Of a DNA stretch of 64,000 nucleotides, positions 1-8,471 are shown one piece after another. The DNA comes from Pseudocalidococcus sp964653145. GTDB lineage: Bacteria > Cyanobacteriota > Cyanobacteriia > Thermosynechococcales > Thermosynechococcaceae. Position numbers and translations under genes: made by a program. The stretch lies in contig CAZZCG010000020.1 in NCBI GenBank assembly GCA_964653145.1, positions 3,734 to 67,733 on the forward strand, in the 5' to 3' direction. Numbering within the stretch: the stretch's first letter is position 1; every line of letters starts with the position of its first letter. The notes under the pieces are model-generated. The model searched no databases and was not told the origin of the DNA. It saw only the letters and a program-made list of their open reading frames with translations.

Positions 1-1
1 C

Positions 2-274
2 CTGGTCAATGCCACTTGGCAGGGAGATACCTTGGTGTTACGGGGCATCAGTCAACGGGAGTTAATGCGTCCCCAAGGGGATCAACTTCCCAAAACCACG
101 GCTTGCTGCGCCAACTGCACGGCCTATCGACAAAATCGCTGCTGGAATCCCAACTCCGCGCTGCACTCTATCAAGGTTGCCCCCGATGGCTATTGCCCGG
201 AATTTATGCCCAAAAATAATGATCTTGAGAACCCGCCTGCCAGTGAGCCAGAACCCCAAAGTAACCAGCCTTAA
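2..274 (+). CDS. C-terminal part of an unknown Cys-rich protein (5' end outside window)
   Basis: An open frame enters from the left edge and runs 90 codons to a TAA. The visible part has a cluster of cysteines (CCANC, then RCW and GYCPEF about 15 and 30 residues later), which looks like a small metal-binding C-terminal motif, followed by a Pro/Glu/Asn-rich tail. Codon choice, including CAG GCC-type words, fits the neighbourhood, so it is probably a real gene end. I do not recognise the family. It converges on glnA with about 110 bases between the stops. Confidence 0.55.
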   Translation: MVNATWQGDTLVLRGISQRELMRPQGDQLPKTTACCANCTAYRQNRCWNPNSALHSIKVAPDGYCPEFMPKNNDLENPPASEPEPQSNQP

Positions 275-382
275 CTCAGATGCACAGCAAAAAAGGGCAT
301 CCCACAGGAACACCCTTAGAATAATCAACGTCATTTGGCGATCAAGACTCAAAGTCTATCGGTGATTTTCTGAAGCAGTACC

Positions 383-1801
383 CTAACAATCAAAGTAAAG
401 CTCAAACTCAAACGGATGGGGCAATTTGCTTAAGGGCTTGACTTCCCCTTCCATTTTCAGCGTCACCCAGTTGTAAATAAAGTCCTCTGGGAAGACACCA
501 CCGGCAGTTAGGAAATCGTGATCCTTTTCCAAATTCAAGAGGGCTTCACCCAAGTTCGCTGGTGCTTTCGGGATTTTGGCCAGCTCTTCAGGATCCATCT
601 CGTAGATATCCACATCTAAGGGATCACCGGGATCGATCTGATTTTTAATCCCATCCAGGCCAGCACAGAGCATTGCCGAGAAGGTGAGGTAGGGATTACT
701 GGAGGCATCGGGACAACGGAATTCCAAGCGCTTGGCTTTCGGGTTAGACCCTGAGAGTGGAATCCGAATCGAAGCTGAGCGGTTACCGGAAGAATAGGCC
801 AAGTTAACCGGAGCCTCAAACCCAGGCACTAAACGCTTGTAGGAATTTGTAGTTGGGTTGGTGAAGGCCAAGAGAGATTTGGCGTGTTTGATCAGTCCAC
901 CAATAAACCAAAGGGCCGTTTGGCTCAAGCCTGCATACTTATCTCCGGCAAACAGGGGTTGACCATCATTCCAAATGGACATGTGGCTATGCATACCGGT
1001 GCCGTTATCATCAAAGATTGGCTTGGGCATGAATGTGGCGGTTTTACCGTACTTACGGGCAACGTTTTTGACCACATACTTATAGGTCATCACATAGTCA
1101 GCGGCGTGAACCAAGTCGGAGAAGCGAATCCCCAATTCACACTGACCACCAGCGGCAACTTCGTGGTGATGCTTTTCAATGGGAACGCCACATTTGGCCA
1201 TCGTCAAGAGCATCTCGGTCCGAATGTCCTGTAAACCATCGGAAGGTGAGACCGGGAAGTACCCCCGCTTTTTACCAATGGTGTAGCCTGACCCTTTCTC
1301 TTTGCCGGAATTCCAGGGGCCTTCATCAGAATCAATAAAAAAGTAGCTTTCGTGGCCGGCTTGCTTGTAACGAACCTCATCAAAAATGAAAAACTCCGGT
1401 TCTGGGCCGCAATAGACCTTGTCGCCAATTCCCGAAGCAATCAAATAGTCCACGGCTTTTTGAGCAATGGAGCGGGGATCCCGTTCGTAGAGCTGATGAG
1501 TCCGTGGATCAACAATCGTACAAACCATGCTTAAGGTGGGAATCTCCATAAAGGGATCCATCCAGGCCGTAGTTGGATCCGGCACCATGGCCATATCCGA
1601 TGCTTGAATGGATTTCCAGCCCTTAATACTGGAGCCGTCAAAGGCAACCCCACCGGTATTCTCAAAGGATTCTTCAGTAATTAAGCTTTTGTGGAAGGTG
1701 CAGTGCTGCCAAATGCCAAACAAGTCAACAAACTTTAGGTCAATTAACTCAATATTGTTGTCCTCAATCATCTTCAGGACTTCTTGTGCTGATTCTGCCA
1801 T
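383..1801 (-). CDS. glnA: Type I glutamine synthetase
   Basis: Condenses ammonium with glutamate using ATP, the entry reaction of the GS-GOGAT cycle; the enzyme is a cytosolic dodecamer. The 472-residue length is usual for GS type I. Visible motifs are FDGSSIKGW near residue 55, the ATP-site signature KPIFDDNGTGMHSHMS, NPTTNSYKRLVPGFEAP and NRSASIRIP. The tyrosine equivalent to the enterobacterial adenylylation site is present (DIYEMDPEE), but cyanobacterial GS is known to be controlled by small inactivating factors rather than by adenylylation. The start is the ATG with GGTAAAAAC upstream. I looked for a GTA-N8-TAC NtcA box in the 200 bases upstream and did not find a clean one. Confidence 0.97.
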   Translation of the reverse strand: MAESAQEVLKMIEDNNIELIDLKFVDLFGIWQHCTFHKSLITEESFENTGGVAFDGSSIKGWKSIQASDMAMVPDPTTAWMDPFMEIPTLSMVCTIVDPRTHQLYERDPRSIAQKAVDYLIASGIGDKVYCGPEPEFFIFDEVRYKQAGHESYFFIDSDEGPWNSGKEKGSGYTIGKKRGYFPVSPSDGLQDIRTEMLLTMAKCGVPIEKHHHEVAAGGQCELGIRFSDLVHAADYVMTYKYVVKNVARKYGKTATFMPKPIFDDNGTGMHSHMSIWNDGQPLFAGDKYAGLSQTALWFIGGLIKHAKSLLAFTNPTTNSYKRLVPGFEAPVNLAYSSGNRSASIRIPLSGSNPKAKRLEFRCPDASSNPYLTFSAMLCAGLDGIKNQIDPGDPLDVDIYEMDPEELAKIPKAPANLGEALLNLEKDHDFLTAGGVFPEDFIYNWVTLKMEGEVKPLSKLPHPFEFELYFDC

Positions 1802-2013
1802 ATACCAGTTTTTACCTCAGTGACATTTTTCGTTTGGCTAGCAAAGCAGTAAGCCTTAATCGATGCAAATGTCTGCACGGGCTACTTAATAACGGACTCA
1901 AAGCCTTTGCCTAAGCCTCCATCCCTACGAATCTAGGCCCATCCGACTAGATAAAATGTATAAAAAACTACAAATTTTCCCGGCTCTCAAGGCCCTGCGA
2001 GGAGAAACATCCC

Positions 2014-2184
2014 ATGGGAACGAGAATCAAGGTGAGTGGACTATCTCAAACGCAGAAAAACCCATCAAGATCCCGCCGACTTTGGCAAGAAATGGGGCAG
2101 CTTGGAATTGTCTTGACGGATGCCAAAATCCCGAGCTCGATGCCCAACTTGAAGCAACTACTCCCCAGTGAGAGCATCCAGTGA
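2014..2184 (+). CDS. Small basic hypothetical protein (56 aa) divergent from glnA
   Basis: A 57-codon frame starts at an ATG preceded by GGAGAAAC at good Shine-Dalgarno spacing and ends at TGA. The product is basic in its N-terminal half (MGTRIKVSGLSQTQKNPSRS, then RRLWQEM) and has no membrane segment. It is divergent from glnA, and its stop lies about 265 bases before apcF. Cyanobacterial GS inactivating factors (IF7/IF17) are also small and basic, but I see no convincing sequence match to them, so I assign no function. The strong ribosome-binding site is the main reason to call it; a chance ORF is possible. Confidence 0.45.
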   Translation: MGTRIKVSGLSQTQKNPSRSRRLWQEMGQLGIVLTDAKIPSSMPNLKQLLPSESIQ

Positions 2185-2448
2185 CTGGCCTGGACATTGT
2201 AAAGTTTTGTCATGATTCCGGGGCATTTGGGGATTTGGTTTCGGCGGTGGCCAACCCTGCGTGATACACTGATGGAAATTTTGATTGGCAGCAAAGTCTG
2301 GTAGGGCCTGGGTTTTAGCTGTTTTGCGAACTGTCTCCCAAAGCCTTAGCCACGGTCTTTTAGCAGACAGGACGGCCTACTCACTTGGGTCAATCAAAAG
2401 AATAGCTTGATAAATTTATTTTTTGACATCGTGGGAGCAACTGAGTTT

Positions 2449-2958
2449 ATGCGGGATGCCGTCACCACTCTGATAAAAAACTATGACTTAACCGGTCGGT
2501 ACTTGGATCGGGATGCCGTAGATACACTGCGATCCTATTTTGCCTCTGGTTCAGTCCGTGTCCAGGCCGCCGGGGTGATCAATTCTGATGCTGCTGCCAT
2601 TGTCAAAGAAGCTGGCTCGCGGTTGTTTAGTGAATTACCCGAACTCATTCAACCCGGTGGTAATGCCTACACAACTCGCCGTTATGCCACCTGTTTGCGA
2701 GACATGGATTACTACCTGCGCTACGCGACCTACGCCCTCGTTGCTGGGGATGTGGATGTTTTAAACGAGCGGGTTCTGGAAGGCCTCCGGGAAACCTATA
2801 ACTCTCTCGGGGTTCCCATTGGTCCGACTGTGCGGGGCATTCAAATCATGAAGGAAATTATTCAAGAGCGTTTGGCCGCTGCCGGAATTGAATCGGGTTC
2901 CTGGATTGATCAGCCCTTTGATCACATGAGCCGGCAATTGAGTGAAATTAGCATTTAG
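2449..2958 (+). CDS. apcF: Allophycocyanin beta-18 subunit
   Basis: A phycobilisome core biliprotein, the minor beta-type subunit that pairs with the core-membrane linker region. The 169-residue product starts MRDAVTTLIKNYDLTGRYLD and contains the chromophore-binding context RYATCLRDMDYYLRYATYA, with the bilin-attaching Cys near residue 82, and the beta-type motif GPTVRGIQIMKE. The Asn in PGGNAYTTRR matches the asparagine that is methylated in beta subunits. The ATG at 2449 is chosen over an upstream in-frame TTG because family members begin MRDAV and GGGAG lies upstream. ApcB and ApcF are similar; the QPFDHM C-terminus and the isolated location favour ApcF. It is transcribed alone and converges on rlmN. 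Confidence 0.9.
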   Translation: MRDAVTTLIKNYDLTGRYLDRDAVDTLRSYFASGSVRVQAAGVINSDAAAIVKEAGSRLFSELPELIQPGGNAYTTRRYATCLRDMDYYLRYATYALVAGDVDVLNERVLEGLRETYNSLGVPIGPTVRGIQIMKEIIQERLAAAGIESGSWIDQPFDHMSRQLSEISI

Positions 2959-3014
2959 CCATGCCACCCATAAAGTCATAGAGTCACGTTTAACCAAAAT
3001 GTCACTCAATTTTC

Positions 3015-3044
3015 CCCAGGGGTTTAGGCCTACTGGGTTTTTTT
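3015..3044 (+). terminator. Possible intrinsic terminator after apcF
   Basis: CCCAG at 3015-3019 can pair with CTGGG at 3033-3037, followed directly by a run of seven T. The stem is short and the loop long, so this is a weak call. It sits 56 bases after the apcF stop, and its T-run reaches the stop codon of the convergent rlmN gene. Confidence 0.35.
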
Positions 3045-4107
3045 ATGATTTTCTCGATTCCATGGCTGGCTGAGAGTCAAGGCGTGTCCGTAATTGGCCA
3101 CAGGCAGCATCCCGTTCCAGGCCCCGTGAGCGTCTAATACTCGCGGCAACTCCGGCTTGCTTGAGAATATTCAAAAAGGTTTGGAGTTGCTCGGGGCGGG
3201 GGCGTTGATAGCTGGCGTCATCAATGGGATTGTAGGGAATCAAGTTGACATGGCTTTGAAATCCACGAATTAGCTTGGCCAAGGCCTGGGCCTGGGGCGG
3301 AGTATCATTCACACCGGCTAAGACCGTATATTCAAAACTCACCCGCCGCTTGGTCTGTTGAACGTAATCCCGACAATCCTGAATCAACCAATCTAGGGGA
3401 TAGTGTTTGGCACTGGGAATGAGTTGTTCTCGCAGGGCCTGGTCAGGGGCATGCAAACTCACAGCCAGGGTCACTTGCAGAGATTCTTTAGCCAGGCGCC
3501 GAATTTGCTGGGGCACGCCAACGGTGGAAATGGTTATGTTCCGTTGCCCAATGCCAATGTCTTGGTTAATCGATTGCACCGCCGCCACAACAGCATCCAG
3601 ATTGAGTAAGGGTTCACCCATACCCATGAAGACAATGTGACTGACCCGTTCCCCAAAGTCGGCCTGGACGGTCAACACCTGATCAACAATTTCATGGCGG
3701 TCAAGGTTGCGCGTAAACCCGCTTTTGCCAGTCGCACAAAAGTCACAGGCCATGGGACAACCCACCTGGGAGGACACACAGACGGTTAGGCGTTTAGCGG
3801 TGGGAATGCCAACGGTTTCAATGACCAAACCATCCGCTAACTTCAAGAGGTATTTCACCGTGCCATCCGCACTCACGGACTTGGCCTGGATCTGCGAGCG
3901 ACCCACTGCCACCGATTCCAAGGCCTGGCGCCACTGCTGCGGAAACACAGTAATCTCGGTGAGGGAGTGGATGCCTTTTTGATAAAGCCACTGGTGGAGT
4001 TGTTGGCCCCGATAGGCGGGCTGCTGAAATTGCTCAACCCAGGCCATCAGGTCTTGTTTTGATGCTCCCAAAAGTGGGCCAGTAGGGGTGAGGGCAGTTT
4101 TACTCAT
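3043..4107 (-). CDS. rlmN: Dual-specificity 23S rRNA/tRNA (adenine-C2) methyltransferase RlmN
   Basis: A radical-SAM enzyme that methylates A2503 of 23S rRNA and A37 of some tRNAs. The 354-residue form has the iron-sulfur motif CPMACDFCATG (CxxxCxxC), the downstream GMGEPLLN loop typical of radical-SAM methyl synthases, and the C-terminal cysteine in ERDAACGQLRTR that takes part in catalysis. The reading frame extends 25 codons further upstream to 4182, but that extension would overlap the parA stop and carries no family sequence. I therefore place the start at the ATG at 4107 (MSKTALTPTG). Confidence 0.94.
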   Translation of the reverse strand: MSKTALTPTGPLLGASKQDLMAWVEQFQQPAYRGQQLHQWLYQKGIHSLTEITVFPQQWRQALESVAVGRSQIQAKSVSADGTVKYLLKLADGLVIETVGIPTAKRLTVCVSSQVGCPMACDFCATGKSGFTRNLDRHEIVDQVLTVQADFGERVSHIVFMGMGEPLLNLDAVVAAVQSINQDIGIGQRNITISTVGVPQQIRRLAKESLQVTLAVSLHAPDQALREQLIPSAKHYPLDWLIQDCRDYVQQTKRRVSFEYTVLAGVNDTPPQAQALAKLIRGFQSHVNLIPYNPIDDASYQRPRPEQLQTFLNILKQAGVAASIRRSRGLERDAACGQLRTRLDSQPAMESRKS

Positions 4108-4166
4108 GGGAAATGTATCGCCAAGGGAGGGGCAAGGGTGTTTATTTTCCAGTGTGGCAGATTTTC

Positions 4167-4808
4167 CTAGGGTTCTTTCCAATCCCGTTGAATTTCATCG
4201 GCAACCCGGCGGTAATCGTCGGTGGCTTCTTTGGCGTGTTTACCTTTCCACTGAGTAATCGGGACTCCATCCTGGGCGGCCCGTTGGTGGGCTTTATAGG
4301 TGCGAACAAAAGCATGACAGGTGGCAATGCCCATGGAGAGTAAAGTATTTTGAGCTTCTAGGGCTTCGGGGATGCTCCGGGGATCCACTTGGGTTAGAAG
4401 GACTCGATGGAGGACTTTAGTCGGTTGGACAAGGAGGGTGACGGTTTGGATCAGGGCTTCGAGGTCAATGGGGGCGGGCTGGGTCGGTAGCAGTAAATAG
4501 TCCGCAATCGGGGTAACAGCGGCCAAAGAATTAGCAGAGAGGGACGGGGGGGTATCCACCACAATCAGGTCGTAATTAGGAAGTTGCCGCACTTTTCCGA
4601 GGAGATGGGGATCCTGTTCTTGGGCCAGGTCAAAATTCATCGGCAAGCCGTGACGCTGAAACCACCAAGTCGCCGAGCCTTGTGGATCTGAGTCAACTAG
4701 GAGAACTTTTTGAGTTTCGGCAAAGGTGGCGGCTAAGTTAATGGCTGTTGTGGTTTTACCAACTCCACCCTTTCCGTTTAAAACCACCAATAATCTCGGT
4801 GTGCCCAC
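4167..4808 (-). CDS. ParA-family (MinD/Soj-like) ATPase without a ParB partner
   Basis: A 213-residue deviant-Walker ATPase. The P-loop NGKGGVGKTTTAIN has the signature lysine, Walker A' is LLVDSDPQGSAT and Walker B is LIVVDTPPSL. Such proteins position plasmids, chromosome origins or other cargo by forming ATP-dependent dimers on DNA. No parB-like gene or parS repeats are visible nearby, so the cargo is unknown. The start codon is GTG at 4808. It lies 59 bases upstream of rlmN on the same strand and may be cotranscribed with it. McdA-type carboxysome positioners lack the signature lysine, which argues against that role. Confidence 0.85.
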   Translation of the reverse strand: MGTPRLLVVLNGKGGVGKTTTAINLAATFAETQKVLLVDSDPQGSATWWFQRHGLPMNFDLAQEQDPHLLGKVRQLPNYDLIVVDTPPSLSANSLAAVTPIADYLLLPTQPAPIDLEALIQTVTLLVQPTKVLHRVLLTQVDPRSIPEALEAQNTLLSMGIATCHAFVRTYKAHQRAAQDGVPITQWKGKHAKEATDDYRRVADEIQRDWKEP

Positions 4809-4924
4809 AGGCCCCAGTCCTTTACTACGAAACTTTTCCCTAGATTACCAACAGATTAACCACTGATTTGGGAACGGCGGCATCCACGGTGACTTCAAGT
4901 CAGGTTTATCGTCGTTGCCAATAC

Positions 4925-5950
4925 CTAGGGTAAACGCACCCCCAGGCCCCGAAAGTGATTCACCAGGCCATCTCCAATAGCTGTGGCCATGGACTGCCGA
5001 AAACTGGCCTGGGCCAAACGGGGAGCATCTTCTCGGCCACTGACAAACCCAACTTCCACTAACACGGCGGGCATGGTGCTTTGGCGGAGAACATAAAAAT
5101 TAGCCCGTTTAACTCCCCGGTCACGCATGGGCAAACGATTGAGAATGCTCCGATGAATGGCCTGGGCCAGGGGCAAGCCAGTGGCGTAGTAGTAGGTTTC
5201 CACTCCATTCACATCGGCTCGGGTAAAGGCATTGGCATGGATACTGACAAAGGCCCGGGCCTGGACTTGAGACGCACGCAAAACCCGCGGTGCCAGGTCG
5301 AGATCCCGATCATCGGTGCGCGTCAAAACGGCCTGAATTCCGCGCTGTTGAAGGTTGTGAGCTAAGCGTTGGGAGATATCTAAGGTAACGAATTTTTCCT
5401 GAAGGCCATTAATTCCCACAGCGCCGGGATCGGGGCCGCCATGGCCGGGATCCACAGCAATGACAATCCGGGCACGGGGGTAGGGTGGCGGATTAGGGAC
5501 GGAAATTGCGATGGGCTTGGGATTTGCGGGTAACTCAGAAACACTTAAGAATTTAGGCAGTTGGACAAACCAGCGATTGGGAGCCAGGCCACGAACCCGC
5601 ACTTCCTGGGAACGCATGTTAAACCTTGAACCCAACTCAATCACAATCCGAGTCATCTGGGGGGTAAATTGCCCCACGCGCACTTCACGGACAAAATTGC
5701 CAATACTGCGTTGGGTTTTCGGCCGACCAAATTGGGTATTGGGCAAATCCACCACCAAGCGAGTTGGGTTGCTGATCAGCTGGACTCGGGGTCGAACCGT
5801 TCCCTCAGTTACAATCTCTAGGCGGCTCATGGCCGGATTAAACCGCCAATAATCTAGCTGATTTGCCAAACCAGGCCGGGCCCAGACAATCAACCCCAGA
5901 CTGATGCTCCCCAGCCAAAACCAGCCAAATTTGAGATGCAGTTTCAGCAT
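4925..5950 (-). CDS. N-acetylmuramoyl-L-alanine amidase with AMIN domain
   Basis: A periplasmic zinc amidase (AmiC-type, amidase_3) that cuts the stem peptide from peptidoglycan during cell separation. The 341 residues begin with a signal peptide (basic MLKLHLK, hydrophobic core, then ARPGLANQ). An AMIN domain, thought to bind the wall, covers about residues 35-130. The catalytic domain from about residue 160 shows VAVDPGHGGPDPGAVG, QEKFVTLDIS, FVSIHANAF and VLVEVGFVSGRED, which hold the zinc ligands and the catalytic Glu. The ATG has GGGGGGAG at suitable spacing. It lies 116 bases upstream of parA on the same strand. Confidence 0.92.
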   Translation of the reverse strand: MLKLHLKFGWFWLGSISLGLIVWARPGLANQLDYWRFNPAMSRLEIVTEGTVRPRVQLISNPTRLVVDLPNTQFGRPKTQRSIGNFVREVRVGQFTPQMTRIVIELGSRFNMRSQEVRVRGLAPNRWFVQLPKFLSVSELPANPKPIAISVPNPPPYPRARIVIAVDPGHGGPDPGAVGINGLQEKFVTLDISQRLAHNLQQRGIQAVLTRTDDRDLDLAPRVLRASQVQARAFVSIHANAFTRADVNGVETYYYATGLPLAQAIHRSILNRLPMRDRGVKRANFYVLRQSTMPAVLVEVGFVSGREDAPRLAQASFRQSMATAIGDGLVNHFRGLGVRLP

Positions 5951-6260
5951 TTAGCGGACTCCCCCCACAACACGAACCACGGCTGACTGTTCTCCCTTGA
6001 ACTTCCTAAAGCAACGTTGAATCATTAATGATTTATACAGAAAAACAAAATTTTAATGCAGTCACGATCCCGCAAACGTTCATGCAGATTTGAGTCATTG
6101 AATCCTGGACAAGTTCAACCAGGCCAAAACTCCCAAACCTTGATCATTAGCCTTAGCCGACCGCAACCAGAACCCGGGAGTTCCCAAAATCTTGATACAA
6201 TGGCCCTATTAATTATCCTTATCAGGAGATAATAAGCACCGTTGTTCTGGAGGAAACCCC
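5951..6260. promoter_or_regulatory. Divergent intergenic region with an inverted repeat before the MscS gene
   Basis: The 310 bases separate the divergent amidase and channel genes and contain no ORF I can support. The right end has an inverted repeat, ATTATC at 6212-6217 and GATAAT at 6228-6233, lying 28 bases before the channel start and just ahead of its ribosome-binding site CTGGAGGAAA. It could be an operator or a 5'-UTR hairpin. I cannot name a regulator. Confidence 0.3.
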
Positions 6261-7862
6261 ATGACCGAAACAATTGCAGTGGTGGCAGCAAAAGTCGGGA
6301 TCATTTTTGGTTTAGCCTTGGCGATTGGCTGGATGTTCAGTATGGTCTTTCGCTGGATTGCTAGCTTTGGTCTTGAGCCCGGCCTGGTTAAACAACTGCA
6401 AATCGCTCAACGGCGGCTCATCATTGGTTGTCTAGCCCTAGCCACGGGATTAAGTTTTCTGGTCATTATTGGCAACGTAGTTTTCTACAGTCAAGGGGGA
6501 GATATTGCCGATGAGATTTGGGATGCATTACGCGATGGAGTTCCCTTCAGGGTTTGGCAATATTTGGGACTGGGCCTGGCTCAGACGATTTTGGTAGCCA
6601 TTGGGACTGGTCTGGGATTACTGCTCATTGATCAAGTCCTGGCCTGGGCCTGTAACTACACCAAAAACATTGATGAAATTGAAGAAAATAACGACAGCAT
6701 TGAGAAACTCTTTCAGGTTTTGCAGGGAACCATTACCGTAACCCTCTGGAGTACCGTTTTCATTAGTGGCAGCTATTTTCTTGGCTTTCCCGATGCTGTT
6801 TCTCGTTTTTTTGAAATTCTCTTAAGCATTTACATCATCGTCAACTTGGGTCGCATTTTGATGCAGTTTTCTGTGGTTACGATTGACAGTTTAGATTCAG
6901 CCAGTACGAAATATGTTCAGACCATAGCTTGGTTGCGCTACTACGAAAACTTACGCCATTTAGTTCCCAGCTTTAAGCGAACCTTGGAATTCATTATTTG
7001 GGTGGCGGTGGGCATCTTAGTCGTTGAACAAATTGACTTAATTTCCAATCTTTCTGAATACGGTTATCGCATTGTTCGGATCATTGTCGTTGTCTTCTTG
7101 GCCCGGTTGCTTGTCGAGATTGCAAAGATTGCTATTTTCGAGGTGATGCTGAATCCCAGAGATCTCACGCCCACTCAAACTAAACGGCGGCAAACCCTCT
7201 GTCCCCTATTCCAAAGTGTCGCCCGTTACGGAATCTACTTTGTTGCGGGGGTTTTTATTCTCGATGCCTTAACCATTGATCCCACACCTGTCCTTGCTGG
7301 CCTGGGGATTTTATCCTTGACCTTAGGGTTCGCAGTTAATAATTTGATTCAAGACTTTGTCAGTGGTTTCTTTATTCTTTTGGAAGGGTACTATTTAGTC
7401 GGTGAATTTGTCCAAACCCCAGATGCTAAGGGAATTGTTGAGTCCATTGATTTAAGAACGACTCGGATTCGCGATTTACAAGGCCAGGTCAACATTATCC
7501 GTAATGGCCGGATGGAGCCAATTATCAATTTCTCTCGGGATTATCTGGTGGCTGTGGTGGATGTTGGGGTGGCCTATGAGTCGGATATGGAGCGGGTGCA
7601 TCAAGTTCTGTTGTCCATGGAAGATCAGCTTAAAGCAGAGTATGGCGATCAGATTTTGGCACCGATGACTGTGGTGGGCCCAACTAACTTTGGCGAGTCT
7701 GATTTGACCTTCAAAACCATTATTAAGGTTGAACCCAGCTTCTTTTTACGGGGCGGGATGGAAAACTATATTCGCAGGCTGATTAAAACCACCTTTGACC
7801 GAGAAGGCATCGAAATTCCTTATCCACGGCGGGTGATTATCAGTAATTCTGCTCCTGCCTAG
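6261..7862 (+). CDS. MscS-family mechanosensitive ion channel
   Basis: An inner-membrane channel of 533 residues that opens on membrane tension. There are several hydrophobic segments in residues 1-320, then the pore-lining helix region PVLAGLGILSLTLGFAVNNL continuing into QDFVSGFFILLEG, which is the MscS signature. The soluble beta domain follows (KGIVESIDLRTTRIRDLQGQ, RNGRMEPIINFSR) and then the alpha/beta C-terminal domain. The extra N-terminal membrane helices make it longer than E. coli MscS (286 residues), as in many cyanobacterial homologues. The ATG is preceded by GGAGGAAA. Ion selectivity and gating threshold cannot be told from sequence. Confidence 0.9.
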   Translation: MTETIAVVAAKVGIIFGLALAIGWMFSMVFRWIASFGLEPGLVKQLQIAQRRLIIGCLALATGLSFLVIIGNVVFYSQGGDIADEIWDALRDGVPFRVWQYLGLGLAQTILVAIGTGLGLLLIDQVLAWACNYTKNIDEIEENNDSIEKLFQVLQGTITVTLWSTVFISGSYFLGFPDAVSRFFEILLSIYIIVNLGRILMQFSVVTIDSLDSASTKYVQTIAWLRYYENLRHLVPSFKRTLEFIIWVAVGILVVEQIDLISNLSEYGYRIVRIIVVVFLARLLVEIAKIAIFEVMLNPRDLTPTQTKRRQTLCPLFQSVARYGIYFVAGVFILDALTIDPTPVLAGLGILSLTLGFAVNNLIQDFVSGFFILLEGYYLVGEFVQTPDAKGIVESIDLRTTRIRDLQGQVNIIRNGRMEPIINFSRDYLVAVVDVGVAYESDMERVHQVLLSMEDQLKAEYGDQILAPMTVVGPTNFGESDLTFKTIIKVEPSFFLRGGMENYIRRLIKTTFDREGIEIPYPRRVIISNSAPA

Positions 7863-7990
7863 AAAAACTTCGCACAACTTAGAATTGACCCGGTCTGGTA
7901 GGGACTAACCATCACTAGTTTTGAACTCTTGACCAGGCCCGGCTCTGAAAATTTCTCCAATGGCATTGGATAAAGCTTTGGAGGAGGAAC

Positions 7991-8344
7991 TTAGTCTTGA
8001 GTTTCCCCAGGCCCCATGGACAAAGAATTGGCAAACCCAGCCTCCAATTCCATCCGTTGTTCCATTTGCCGCAAAAAGTAGCCAGTCATCATCGCCGAAG
8101 CCAACAACCCCGCCAGATTATCCCGATCCGTGGTGATTTGGATATTAAAAGCTTCCGACGGCAATCCCCCCACCAGGCCCTGGACATTGTGGCTAATAAT
8201 TTGCCGAATTTCTGGGCTAGCCGAGCGGGCCACGCGGGAGAGAACCTCTGGTGACTGGTTTTGGAGGTATTTCAAAAGGAGGTTGTTCGCGTTTTCCTCG
8301 GTGCTGCTGGCGAAGAACTCACTGTTGTCGGAATCAAAAACCAT
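7991..8344 (-). CDS. DUF760 family protein
   Basis: A 117-residue soluble protein of the cyanobacterial and plastid DUF760 family. Recognisable parts are NNLLLKYLQNQSPEVLSRVA, SPEIRQIISHNVQGLVGGLP and the C-terminal LAGLLASAMMTGYFLRQMEQ. The function is unknown; plant members are plastid-targeted. The ATG has AAAGG four to eight bases upstream. It is convergent with the MscS gene and has menB upstream on the same strand, 127 bases away. Confidence 0.82.
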   Translation of the reverse strand: MVFDSDNSEFFASSTEENANNLLLKYLQNQSPEVLSRVARSASPEIRQIISHNVQGLVGGLPSEAFNIQITTDRDNLAGLLASAMMTGYFLRQMEQRMELEAGFANSLSMGPGETQD

Positions 8345-8471
8345 AGACCTTTCCGCTTAACTTCCCCCTATTTTGCCATCATTGTTAAGAGAATTACATT
8401 TCCCTGAAGGCGTGAAAACCGATCCAGAGCAACATGGTGCCGCCAAACGGACTTGGGGTCTGGGGTTTGAC

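Noticed and set aside
1802..2013. NtcA box (GTA-N8-TAC) upstream of glnA
   Set aside because: I looked for one because glnA is an NtcA target in cyanobacteria; no sequence in this stretch fits the pattern closely.
1956..2171. 71-codon frame near the small ORF by glnA
   Set aside because: It overlaps the 2014-2184 frame, which has a much better ribosome-binding site; this one has none.
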